This document shows positions 1 through 6,632 of a stretch of DNA of 6,708 nt, piece after piece. The stretch lies in the NCBI GenBank assembly GCA_024230695.1, contig JAAERC010000942.1, forward strand, positions 1-6,708, written 5' to 3'. How positions within the stretch are numbered: position 1 is the first letter of the stretch; each line of letters opens with the position of its first letter. This stretch comes from Candidatus Zixiibacteriota bacterium. GTDB taxonomy: Bacteria; Zixibacteria; MSB-5A5; GN15; PGXB01. The notes under the pieces were generated by a model. That model worked only from the letters and a program-made list of their open reading frames with translations, was not told where the DNA came from and did no database searches. A program made the translations under genes and the position numbers.

Positions 1-3
1 GAT

Positions 4-80
4 GGGCGATTAGCTCAGTTGGTTAGAGTACTTGCTCGACACGCAAGGGGTCACTGGTTCGAATCCAGTATCGCCCACCA
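4..80 (+). tRNA. tRNA-Val, anticodon GAC
   Basis: A complete cloverleaf of 77 bases including an encoded CCA end. The acceptor stem pairs 4-10 (GGGCGAT) with 70-76 (ATCGCCC) perfectly. The D stem pairs 13-16 with 26-29, closing with a G-T wobble. The anticodon stem pairs 31-35 (CTTGC) with 43-47 (GCAAG). The T stem pairs 53-57 with 65-69 around TTCGAAT. The discriminator is A77 and CCA is 78-80. The seven-base anticodon loop (36-42) reads TCGACAC, which places GAC at the anticodon and makes this valine, reading GUC and GUU. The short five-base variable loop rules out a serine tRNA with CGA. Oddity: the base before the anticodon (standard position 33) is C, where almost all elongator tRNAs carry U. 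Everything else looks functional. Confidence 0.95.
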
Positions 81-88
81 TTAATTAG

Positions 89-109
89 CGGGTTATAAAC
101 CGTTTTATT
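89..109 (+). terminator. possible weak terminator after tRNA-Val
   Basis: GGTT (91-94) can pair with AACC (98-101) around a three-base loop. C89-G102 could extend the stem if G90 bulges out. The stem is followed by TTTTATT at 103-109. The stem is short and the T-run interrupted, so at best this is an inefficient intrinsic terminator. It competes with the 95-101/114-120 hairpin for the same bases. Confidence 0.2.
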
Positions 110-136
110 GTAAGGTTTATGCCCTTTTATAGTTAT

Positions 137-139
137 AGG
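137..139 (+). promoter_or_regulatory. weak ribosome binding site deciding the thrS start
   Basis: AGG at 137-139 is the only SD-like triplet just upstream of thrS. It lies 8 bases before GTG at 148, a normal spacing, but only 2 bases before the in-frame TTG at 142. This favours the GTG start. Confidence 0.45.
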
Positions 140-147
140 CTTTGATA

Positions 148-2094
148 GTGAGTGAAGAAGAAAAAATTAAAGTAACGTTACCAGATGGTAGTGAGGTAGT
201 ACATCCCAGGGGTGCAACCGGGTATGATATTGCGCATACTATCGCTCCAGGATTGGCAAAAGCGGCTATTGCTATCAAAATTGATGGTTCAGCTATTGAT
301 ATCTTAAAACCGATTGATGCTGATTGCGCTGTCGAGATATTGACTTTTGATAGTCTCGAGGGAAAAAAGATATTCTGGCACTCAACATCTCATATCATGG
401 CTCAAGCTGTCCTTGATATTTTCCCAAAGGCCAAATTGGCAATTGGTCCTTCGATTGATGAAGGGTTTTATTACGACTTTGACGTCGACAAGCCGTTTTC
501 TCCTGAGGATCTTGAGAAAATAGAGAAGCGGATGGGCGAGATCATCAAGGAAAAGGTTACGTTTGAGCGGGTAGATATCTCACGTGCAGAGCTACTTAAA
601 AAATATAAAAAGGATGAAGAGATATATAAGGTTGATATTCTGGAAAATGATATCAGCGATGAAATGGTGACTTATTATCGCCAGTCAAATTTTGAAGATC
701 TCTGCCGGGGGCCGCATATCCCAAGTTCATCTATTATTAAAGCGTTTAAAATCACAACTTCATCGGGTGCATATTGGCGCGGTAGCGAAGATAATAAGAT
801 GCTTCAAAGGATCTATGGCGTTTCTTTCCCTAAGAAAAAGTTGCTTGAAGATTATTTGTACCGTATGGAAGAGGCCAAAAAAAGAGATCACCGGATGCTT
901 GGTAAACAATTGGAACTGTTTCATATTACCAATGATGTTGGTGCCGGTTTGGTTCTATGGATGCCCAAAGGTGCAACTATTAGAAATGAAATAGAGAATT
1001 ATTGGCGTGAAGAGCATATTAAAAATGGTTATGAATTAGTTTTCTCGCCGCATATCGCTCACCTTGATTTATGGAACAAGTCTGGGCATACTGATTTTTA
1101 TTCAGATGATATGTATCAGCCGATTCAAATAGATGAGGCCAAGTATCAGATCAAACCAATGAATTGTCCGTTCCATATTGCGATGTTTAATTCGCGGCGC
1201 TGGAGTTATCGTGATTTACCGATGCGCTGGGGTGAATTGGGGACAGTATATCGTTATGAGAACTCCGGTGTGTTGCACGGATTGATGCGAGTTCGCGGAT
1301 TCACCCAGGATGATGCACATCATTTTGTTTCTCCTGAGGGAATGGAAGATGAACTGGTGTGGTTGATCAAGTTTTGTTTACATATTTTGGATACTTTTAA
1401 ATTTAAAGATTATGACATTTATCTTTCAACTCGTCCTGAAAAGGCGATTGGTGATCCGAATGATTGGGAAAAAGCTGAGAGCGGATTGAGACGGGCGATG
1501 GATATTTTGAAACTTAAATACTCTGTAGATGAGGGTGGCGGCGCATTTTATGGCCCCAAAATTGATATCAAGATCAATGACGCTCTTGGCCGAAGCTGGC
1601 AATGTTCGACTATCCAGTTTGACTTCAGCCTGCCAGAACGATTTGATATGACCTATACTGATAAAGATGGTAAGATGAAGCGGCCATTTATGATACACCG
1701 GGCATTGTTGGGTTCGATCGAACGATTTTTTGGAGTATTGATCGAACATTACGCCGGTAACTTCCCGCTTTGGCTGGCTCCGGTTCAGGTTATGGTATTG
1801 GCTCTAACCGATGATCAGAATGAATATGTGGAATCGGTTTGTAATGAACTTCGGGCCAATAATATTCGCGCTAATATGGATATACGCTCTGAAAAAATCG
1901 GGCATAAGATTCGAGAATCGGAGTTGCAGAAAATCCCATATATGCTTATAATAGGGAAGAAGGAAATTGAGAATAAATCTGTTTCGGTCAGACTTCATGG
2001 AGAAGGTGATAAAGGAAGCCTTAAGCTTGCGGAAGTCATTGATTTATTAAGAACCGAAATTGATGAAAAAAATATAGAGTCTGAACTTAAATAA
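148..2094 (+). CDS. thrS: Threonyl-tRNA synthetase
   Basis: Cytoplasmic class II synthetase that attaches threonine to tRNA-Thr, about 648 residues, the normal family length. From the GTG start the domains are: TGS (about 5-66, with VTLPDGS); the editing domain (about 70-230) with the HxxxH pair H78/H82 in HSTSH and C186/H190 in DLCRGPH, matching the residues that hydrolyse mischarged Ser-tRNA-Thr; the catalytic core (about 255-540); and the anticodon-binding domain (about 545-640). The three zinc ligands that select threonine are present: C340 in MNCPFH, H391 in QDDAHH and H517 in IHRALLG. Motif 2 is YRYENSG...RVRGFTQDD and motif 3 is LLGSIERFFGVLIEHY. GTG at 148 is preferred over TTG at 142 (two extra codons) because of SD spacing. 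The start is the only uncertain part. infC follows after 11 bases. Confidence 0.97.
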   Translation: MSEEEKIKVTLPDGSEVVHPRGATGYDIAHTIAPGLAKAAIAIKIDGSAIDILKPIDADCAVEILTFDSLEGKKIFWHSTSHIMAQAVLDIFPKAKLAIGPSIDEGFYYDFDVDKPFSPEDLEKIEKRMGEIIKEKVTFERVDISRAELLKKYKKDEEIYKVDILENDISDEMVTYYRQSNFEDLCRGPHIPSSSIIKAFKITTSSGAYWRGSEDNKMLQRIYGVSFPKKKLLEDYLYRMEEAKKRDHRMLGKQLELFHITNDVGAGLVLWMPKGATIRNEIENYWREEHIKNGYELVFSPHIAHLDLWNKSGHTDFYSDDMYQPIQIDEAKYQIKPMNCPFHIAMFNSRRWSYRDLPMRWGELGTVYRYENSGVLHGLMRVRGFTQDDAHHFVSPEGMEDELVWLIKFCLHILDTFKFKDYDIYLSTRPEKAIGDPNDWEKAESGLRRAMDILKLKYSVDEGGGAFYGPKIDIKINDALGRSWQCSTIQFDFSLPERFDMTYTDKDGKMKRPFMIHRALLGSIERFFGVLIEHYAGNFPLWLAPVQVMVLALTDDQNEYVESVCNELRANNIRANMDIRSEKIGHKIRESELQKIPYMLIIGKKEIENKSVSVRLHGEGDKGSLKLAEVIDLLRTEIDEKNIESELK

Positions 2095-2100
2095 GGGAGG
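2095..2100 (+). promoter_or_regulatory. strong ribosome binding site fixing the infC start
   Basis: GGGAGG directly follows the thrS stop. It sits 5 bases before ATA at 2106, an ideal spacing, and touches the ATG at 2101 with zero spacing. That ATG is out of frame and meets TAG after two codons. The site therefore supports initiation at the non-canonical AUA. Confidence 0.75.
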
Positions 2101-2105
2101 ATGTT

Positions 2106-2639
2106 ATAGCCAAGAAGACCACTCGGGTCAACGACAGGATCAAAAGTTCACCGGTACGTTTAATCGGTCCCGGTGGCGAGCAGATAGGAATTCTGCCGCT
2201 AAACGAAGCAAAAACTCGTGCCTTTGATGCCAGTCTTGATCTGGTTGAGATTTCGCCAAACAGTAATCCACCGGTATGCCGGATCATGGATTATGGAAAG
2301 TTTATGTATGAGCAATCCAAGAAGGCGAAACAGGCCAAGAAAAAACAGCATGTCGTTCAATTGAAAGAGATGCGCTTCCGGCCTAAAATTGAAGAACATG
2401 ATTATCGTTTTAAGACCAACCATGTTCGTGAATTTTTAGAGCAGGGAAACAAAGTCAGACTCTTTGTAAGATTTGCTGGCCGAGAAATGGCCCACACTGA
2501 ATATGGCAGAAAAATATTAGTTAGAATAGCAGAAGAATTAGAAGAAATAAGTTCAATTGGACAGGAGCCGAAACTGGAAGGTAGAAGAATGACGATGATT
2601 CTCAATCCTAAGATTTCTGCGACGAAAGCCAAGAATTAG
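2106..2639 (+). CDS. infC: Translation initiation factor IF-3 (AUA start)
   Basis: IF3 binds the 30S subunit, prevents premature 50S joining and rejects wrong start codons and initiator tRNAs. Read from ATA at 2106 the product is 177 residues, close to the 180 of E. coli IF3. The N-domain (about 6-75) begins AKKTTRVNDRI and contains CRIMDYGKF around 58-66. A lysine-rich helical linker follows (about 71-82), then the C-domain (about 84-168) with KEMRFRPKIEEHDY, VRLFVRFAGREM and a terminal MTMILNPK. No ATG, GTG or TTG lies in frame between the upstream stop (TAA at 2088-2090) and ATG at 2286, which is residue 61 and would remove most of the N-domain. The alignment with AKK...VND and the SD at 2095-2100 place the start at ATA. 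In E. coli infC starts with AUU and IF3 represses its own translation through it; the same is inferred here. Confidence 0.95.
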   Translation: MAKKTTRVNDRIKSSPVRLIGPGGEQIGILPLNEAKTRAFDASLDLVEISPNSNPPVCRIMDYGKFMYEQSKKAKQAKKKQHVVQLKEMRFRPKIEEHDYRFKTNHVREFLEQGNKVRLFVRFAGREMAHTEYGRKILVRIAEELEEISSIGQEPKLEGRRMTMILNPKISATKAKN

Positions 2640-2648
2640 AGGAGCAAG

Positions 2649-2843
2649 ATGCCGAAAATAAAGACAAATCGGTCAGCGGCAAAACGATTTAAGAAGACCG
2701 CATCCGGTAAACTAAAAAGAAGTAAGGCGTACCATTCGCATATTTTAACGAAGAAGAGCCCGAAACGGAAAAGACACCTACGTAAATCAGGTTTGGTGCA
2801 TAGTGTCGATGAGAGACGTGTTCTCGCGATGCTTCCGTATTAA
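2649..2843 (+). CDS. rpmI: 50S ribosomal protein L35
   Basis: A 64-residue, highly basic protein of the large ribosomal subunit and of normal L35 length. The sequence opens [21 protein letters not shown], the family hallmark, continues with [16 protein letters not shown], and ends in the conserved LPY. The start is secured by GAGGAG at 2639-2644, four bases before ATG. It begins 9 bases after the infC stop and the SD overlaps that stop codon, so translation is probably coupled. In E. coli L20 represses rpmI-rplT by binding RNA upstream of rpmI. No matching pseudoknot could be recognised here by eye. Confidence 0.97.
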   Translation: MPKIKTNRSAAKRFKKTASGKLKRSKAYHSHILTKKSPKRKRHLRKSGLVHSVDERRVLAMLPY

Positions 2844-2877
2844 TATTGATATTTAATTATTTTCAGGAGTATTACTG

Positions 2878-3228
2878 ATGCCACGAGCAAAAAATAATGT
2901 TGCGGCACATAGACGACATAAAAAGGTTTTAAAAAAAGCCAGCGGAAATTATGGCGGAAGATCCCGCCTCTATCGGACGGCTTTGGAAACGGTTCATAAA
3001 GGACTAACATACGCCTATCGCGATCGTCGTGTAAAAAAGAGGACGTTTAGACGTCTCTGGATCATTAGAATTTCAGCCGCCGCTAAACAGCGCGGATTGA
3101 ATTATTCGACCTTTATTTCAGGTTTGAAGAAAGCCGGAGTAGTTCTGGATCGTAAAATGTTGGCCGATATTGCCGCGCGCGATATTGCTACATTTGATCA
3201 GTTGGCCAATATGGCCAAAAATGCCTAA
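2878..3228 (+). CDS. rplT: 50S ribosomal protein L20
   Basis: A 116-residue basic protein that binds 23S rRNA early in 50S assembly; the length is typical. The N-terminal arm reads [24 protein letters not shown] and is followed by GGRSRLYR. The globular domain carries [51 protein letters not shown], all standard L20 signatures. AGGAG at 2865-2869 sits 8 bases before ATG. The 34-base spacer after rpmI is AT-rich and carries no terminator-like stem. In model bacteria L20 is the autogenous repressor of this operon; whether that holds here cannot be read from the sequence. Confidence 0.97.
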   Translation: MPRAKNNVAAHRRHKKVLKKASGNYGGRSRLYRTALETVHKGLTYAYRDRRVKKRTFRRLWIIRISAAAKQRGLNYSTFISGLKKAGVVLDRKMLADIAARDIATFDQLANMAKNA

Positions 3229-3242
3229 GGCTGATCAATTGT

Positions 3243-4256
3243 ATGCCTGATATCAAAGATATAGAAAATCTTCTGTCTGAGGCTGAGTCCGCTATTATAG
3301 CGGCAAAATCACCCAATGATCTGGAAGCAGTCAGTATCAAGTATCTTGGCCGTAAAGGTCAGATCACGGCTGTTTTGCGTTCATTAAAAGAAGTTCCAAT
3401 TGATCAAAGAAAAGAACTTGGAGCCGCGGCCAATAAGGCTCGGGTTAAACTCGAGGGTGAAATAAAAGAAGCCGGTGAGAAGTTAGGCAAAGGCGGCAAA
3501 AAATCTGTTTTTGATCCAACACTTCCGGGCGTCTCACATCGGGTCGGCGCTATTCATCCGTTAACAAAAGTTCTAAAACAAGTGAATCAATCTTTTGAAC
3601 GGATGGGTTTTGAAATTGCCAAAGGCCCTGAAATTGAATCCGATTATTATAATTTTGAGGGATTAAATTTCCCTCCCGATCATCCTGCCAGAGATATGCA
3701 GGATACATTTTACCTTGAAGGCGATATGCTTTTGAGAACACATACTTCGCCGGTACAGGTTCGAACACTTGAGAATTCAAAACCGCCTGTTAAGATAATT
3801 GCTCCGGGGAAAAACTTTCGAAATGAAGCGATCTCTGCACGAGCATATTATACATTTTATCAAATAGAAGGTTTTCTGGTTGATGAAGGTGTCAGTATGG
3901 CCGATCTGAAAGGTGTCTTGAATGCTTTTTGTCGTGACTTTTTTGGAGAAGGTTTGAAATTGCGGTTTCGCCCCAGTTTCTTTCCATTTACTGAACCATC
4001 GGCTGAAGTTGATATCACCTGCTTTTTATGTGGTGCCAAAGGTTGTCGATTATGTAAGCATACCGGTTGGTTAGAAATTCTTGGATGTGGTATGATAGAT
4101 CCAAATGTTTTAAAAAATGCCGGATATGATAGTGAAAAATATACTGGTTTTGCTTTTGGAATGGGTATTGAACGGGTGACAATGCTCAAATATATGATAG
4201 ATGATATCAGATTGTTTTATAATAATGATATCAGATTTATAAGGCAGTTCATATAA
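3243..4256 (+). CDS. pheS: Phenylalanyl-tRNA synthetase alpha subunit
   Basis: Catalytic subunit of the alpha2-beta2 enzyme that charges tRNA-Phe; 337 residues, normal length. Residues 1-85 form the N-terminal helical arm that contacts tRNA (SIKYLGRKGQIT is typical). The class II core starts at HPLTKV (105-110). It continues with GPEIESDYYNFEGLNFPPDHPARDMQDTFYL (129-158), motif 2 FRNEAISARAYYTFYQIEGF (192-211, with Q207 and E209) and motif 3 GFAFGMGIERVTMLK (302-316, with R311), then DDIRLFYNNDIRF. A CX2C-X4-CX2C cluster lies at C260, C263, C268 and C271, a possible zinc-binding insert. The SD is weak (AAGG at 3227-3230, 12 bases before ATG), so coupling to rplT, 14 bases upstream, is likely. 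The stop overlaps the pheT start. Confidence 0.97.
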   Translation: MPDIKDIENLLSEAESAIIAAKSPNDLEAVSIKYLGRKGQITAVLRSLKEVPIDQRKELGAAANKARVKLEGEIKEAGEKLGKGGKKSVFDPTLPGVSHRVGAIHPLTKVLKQVNQSFERMGFEIAKGPEIESDYYNFEGLNFPPDHPARDMQDTFYLEGDMLLRTHTSPVQVRTLENSKPPVKIIAPGKNFRNEAISARAYYTFYQIEGFLVDEGVSMADLKGVLNAFCRDFFGEGLKLRFRPSFFPFTEPSAEVDITCFLCGAKGCRLCKHTGWLEILGCGMIDPNVLKNAGYDSEKYTGFAFGMGIERVTMLKYMIDDIRLFYNNDIRFIRQFI

Positions 4257-6631
4257 TGAAGGTCCCATATAGTTGGATAAAAGAACTGGTCGATATTTCG
4301 ATGTCACCAGAAGAATTGGCCGATAGATTATCGCTGGCAGGGGCCGAAGCGGATGCCAAACCATTTCTTGATGGCAATTTTGATAATGTAGTTATTGGCT
4401 CGGTAGTTGAGCTGGAGCCGATTGAAAACAGCGACCATTTAAGAAAAGCCATTGTTGATGATGGAACTGAAAAATATCAGGTTGTCTGTGGAGCCCCAAA
4501 TGTTGCCAAAGGTCAAAAAATAATTCTAGCAAAAATCGGCGCTGAATTAAAAGGCGGTTATAAAATTAAAAAAGCCAAGCTTCGCGGGGTAGAATCATCA
4601 GGAATGATTTGCTCTGAAACAGAACTTGGAATTTCAGACGATCACAGTGGAATAATGGTTTTGGATGAAAATGCACCTATTGGTGAAAATCCTATTGAAT
4701 ATCTGAAGTTGAATGATACTATTTTACATCTCGATTTAACACCGAATCGCCCCGATTTATTGGCTTTAATAGGTGTTGCCAGAGATATTGCCTGCTTGAC
4801 AGATAAAAAGGTTATCCGTCCGCAATTTGAAGTTAATGAATCAGATGAGACTGCTGACAAATATATAAAAATATCTATTGAAGATGCCGAGGCTTGCCCT
4901 CGATATGCCGCTCGTGTTATAAAAAATATTAAAATTGGTCCATCACCTTGGTGGATAAAACGAAAATTATTATTAAGCGGTGTTCGGCCAATCTCCAATA
5001 TTGTTGACATCACTAATTTGGTCATGCTTGAAATGGGGCATCCTTTACATGCCTTTGATTACGACCTTCTTGGTAGCAAAGAGATTGTTGTAAGGCGCGC
5101 CAAAGATAAAGAAAAATTTACGACTCTTGATGACAAAGAACATGAGCTGACCCCGGATGTCTTACTAATAACTAATGGAAAAAAGGCTGTGGCAACAGCA
5201 GGTGTAATGGGCGGATTAGATTCTGAAGTGAAAGATACAACCACAACTATTTTACTTGAAGCCGCTTATTTTAATCCGGTTACAGTTCGAAGAAGTAAAA
5301 ATGTTCTTGGGCTAAACACCGAGGCATCGCATCGATTTGAACGTGGCGCCGATCCGAATGTTGTTTGCTTGGCGTTGGACAGAGCCACCTCATTGATGGC
5401 TGAATATGCTGGTGGTGAGGTTCTTTCGGGGATAGTAGATTGTTATCCAAACAAAATCGAACCGGCAAAATTGATGCTTCGACCGGAGCGAGTTAATGCC
5501 TTGATGGGAACTAAAATATCAAAAGAACGAATAATTAAGATATTAGAAGGTATTGAGTACGGGGTTATAGATAAAGGAACCCTTGAAGTGACAGTGCCGA
5601 CCTTTACGGCTGATATTACTCGAGAAGTCGATCTGATAGAAGAAGTGATTCGTATTGAAGGGTTTGATTCTGTCCCTGATTCAATTCATAATTCAGGCCC
5701 ACTTTTTACACCTCGGCATGCTGATGATAATTTTTATGATTCCAGTCGGATAGCTTTGACATCGCTTGGGTTTGACGAGATGTATAGCCCCGGTTTGGCT
5801 GACACAAAATTATTATCAATAGTTTCGGGAGATGAACCGCAATTGAAAGTTCTTAATCCGATTGCCGATGATCTGACCGTTATGCAAAACAACCTTTTTT
5901 ATTCATTGCTTAAAGCAGTTTCTCATAATGTTTCGCACCGAAATATGAATTTACAACTTTTTGATATGGGTCGTATTTATTTGCCCGGGAAACCTCCCCA
6001 TGAGGAAGAGAAAATTGGTATAACAATTACTGGAAAAGCAGATGACCATTGGTATGATAAGGGTCGTAGTTTTGATTTTTATGATCTTAAAGGTGCGATT
6101 GATTCCTTTTTGAGATTAAGCCATATTTCAGCGATTGAATATGTTTTGACAAAACATTTTACTCTTAATGAGTCATGTTCATTTGAGTTGAGGCTAAATA
6201 ATAAAATTATCGGTTATGCCGGACAGATCAAGCGTAAAATCGCAAAACAGTTTGATATTAAACAGAATGTTTATGCGGGTTTTCTTGATTTTAGGTTGCT
6301 TCTTGAAAATATTCAACAGGATTCGACATATAAGTCATTACCCCGTTTTCCGGCGGCCCCACGAGATCTGGCGGTTGTTGTTGATGAATCGGTAGAGGTT
6401 GGTTCTCTATTGGTGGAAATCAATCAATCCGGCGGGCCATTATTGGAAAAAGTTGAGCTATTTGATCTTTTTATTGGTAAGCAGGTTGGTGATGGAAAGA
6501 AATCTATTGCCTTTTCAATGATATACCGTTCGCGGGAAAAGAGCCTGGAAAGTAATGAAGTCAGCAAACTTCATAAGAAAATTGCTGATAATCTAAATAA
6601 GAAATTTAAAGCACAAATTCGCGAGGCCTGA
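4256..6631 (+). CDS. pheT: Phenylalanyl-tRNA synthetase beta subunit
   Basis: Structural, tRNA-binding and editing subunit of PheRS; 791 residues against about 795 in E. coli, so full length. It opens MKVPYSWIKELVDI. An OB-fold tRNA-binding domain covers about 40-150 (NSDHLRKA, VVCGAPNVAKGQ, GVESSGMICSETELG). The B3/B4 editing domain (about 213-385) has R244 in SGVRPISN, GHPLHAFD at 261-268, LLEAAYF with E335, and NTEASHRFERG at 354-364, the residues expected for clearing Tyr-tRNA-Phe. The B5 domain (about 405-475) contains VPTFTADITREVDLIEEVIRIEG. The catalytic-like core follows (about 490-685), then the C-terminal ferredoxin-fold anticodon-binding domain (about 697-790, RFPAAPRDLAVVV). The start ATG shares one base with the pheS stop (TAATG), a classic coupling signal for a one-to-one complex. 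No intact domain is missing. Confidence 0.97.
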   Translation: MKVPYSWIKELVDISMSPEELADRLSLAGAEADAKPFLDGNFDNVVIGSVVELEPIENSDHLRKAIVDDGTEKYQVVCGAPNVAKGQKIILAKIGAELKGGYKIKKAKLRGVESSGMICSETELGISDDHSGIMVLDENAPIGENPIEYLKLNDTILHLDLTPNRPDLLALIGVARDIACLTDKKVIRPQFEVNESDETADKYIKISIEDAEACPRYAARVIKNIKIGPSPWWIKRKLLLSGVRPISNIVDITNLVMLEMGHPLHAFDYDLLGSKEIVVRRAKDKEKFTTLDDKEHELTPDVLLITNGKKAVATAGVMGGLDSEVKDTTTTILLEAAYFNPVTVRRSKNVLGLNTEASHRFERGADPNVVCLALDRATSLMAEYAGGEVLSGIVDCYPNKIEPAKLMLRPERVNALMGTKISKERIIKILEGIEYGVIDKGTLEVTVPTFTADITREVDLIEEVIRIEGFDSVPDSIHNSGPLFTPRHADDNFYDSSRIALTSLGFDEMYSPGLADTKLLSIVSGDEPQLKVLNPIADDLTVMQNNLFYSLLKAVSHNVSHRNMNLQLFDMGRIYLPGKPPHEEEKIGITITGKADDHWYDKGRSFDFYDLKGAIDSFLRLSHISAIEYVLTKHFTLNESCSFELRLNNKIIGYAGQIKRKIAKQFDIKQNVYAGFLDFRLLLENIQQDSTYKSLPRFPAAPRDLAVVVDESVEVGSLLVEINQSGGPLLEKVELFDLFIGKQVGDGKKSIAFSMIYRSREKSLESNEVSKLHKKIADNLNKKFKAQIREA

Positions 6632-6632
6632 T

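Larger units (their letters stand above)
81..147 (+). promoter_or_regulatory. tRNA-thrS intergenic leader
   Basis: This 67-base AT-rich gap lies between the tRNA CCA end and the preferred thrS start. It holds a TATAAA hexamer at 94-99 that could act as a -10 box, but no convincing -35 box lies 16-18 bases upstream, since those positions fall in the tRNA acceptor end. A 7-base inverted repeat (95-101 with 114-120) and a shorter overlapping one (91-94 with 98-101) occupy the middle. The direct repeat GTTATA occurs at 92-97 and 132-137. The gap is far too short for a T-box leader. thrS may have its own promoter here or be read through from the tRNA; the sequence does not decide. Confidence 0.3.

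Noticed and set aside
105..133. Sigma70 promoter TTATTG-17-TATAGT ahead of thrS.
   Set aside because: The -35 match is poor, and a start near 140 would leave almost no leader and exclude the only SD.
81..147. T-box riboswitch controlling thrS.
   Set aside because: The gap is only 67 bases and has no stem I or T-box-like sequence; T-box leaders are much longer.
692..994. 100-codon + strand frame inside thrS.
   Set aside because: Out of frame with the well-supported ThrRS editing and catalytic domains; no independent evidence.
1426..1749. 107-codon open frame on the - strand inside thrS.
   Set aside because: It lies wholly within the conserved ThrRS catalytic core and its product has no recognisable motif; a shadow frame.
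2286..2639. A 117-codon frame starting at ATG 2286 as the whole infC gene.
   Set aside because: It would lack most of the IF3 N-domain, while conserved IF3 sequence continues in frame back to 2106 with a strong SD there.
2844..2877. Terminator or regulatory stem between rpmI and rplT.
   Set aside because: The 34-base spacer is AT-rich without a stable stem or a T-run after one.
4201..4237. Thirteen-base direct repeat ATGATATCAGATT at 4201-4213 and 4225-4237.
   Set aside because: It encodes the two similar conserved stretches DDIR and NDIR near the PheS C-terminus, so protein constraint explains it.
4642..5025. 127-codon open frame on the - strand inside pheT.
   Set aside because: Fully overlaps conserved PheT domains, with no SD or family signature.
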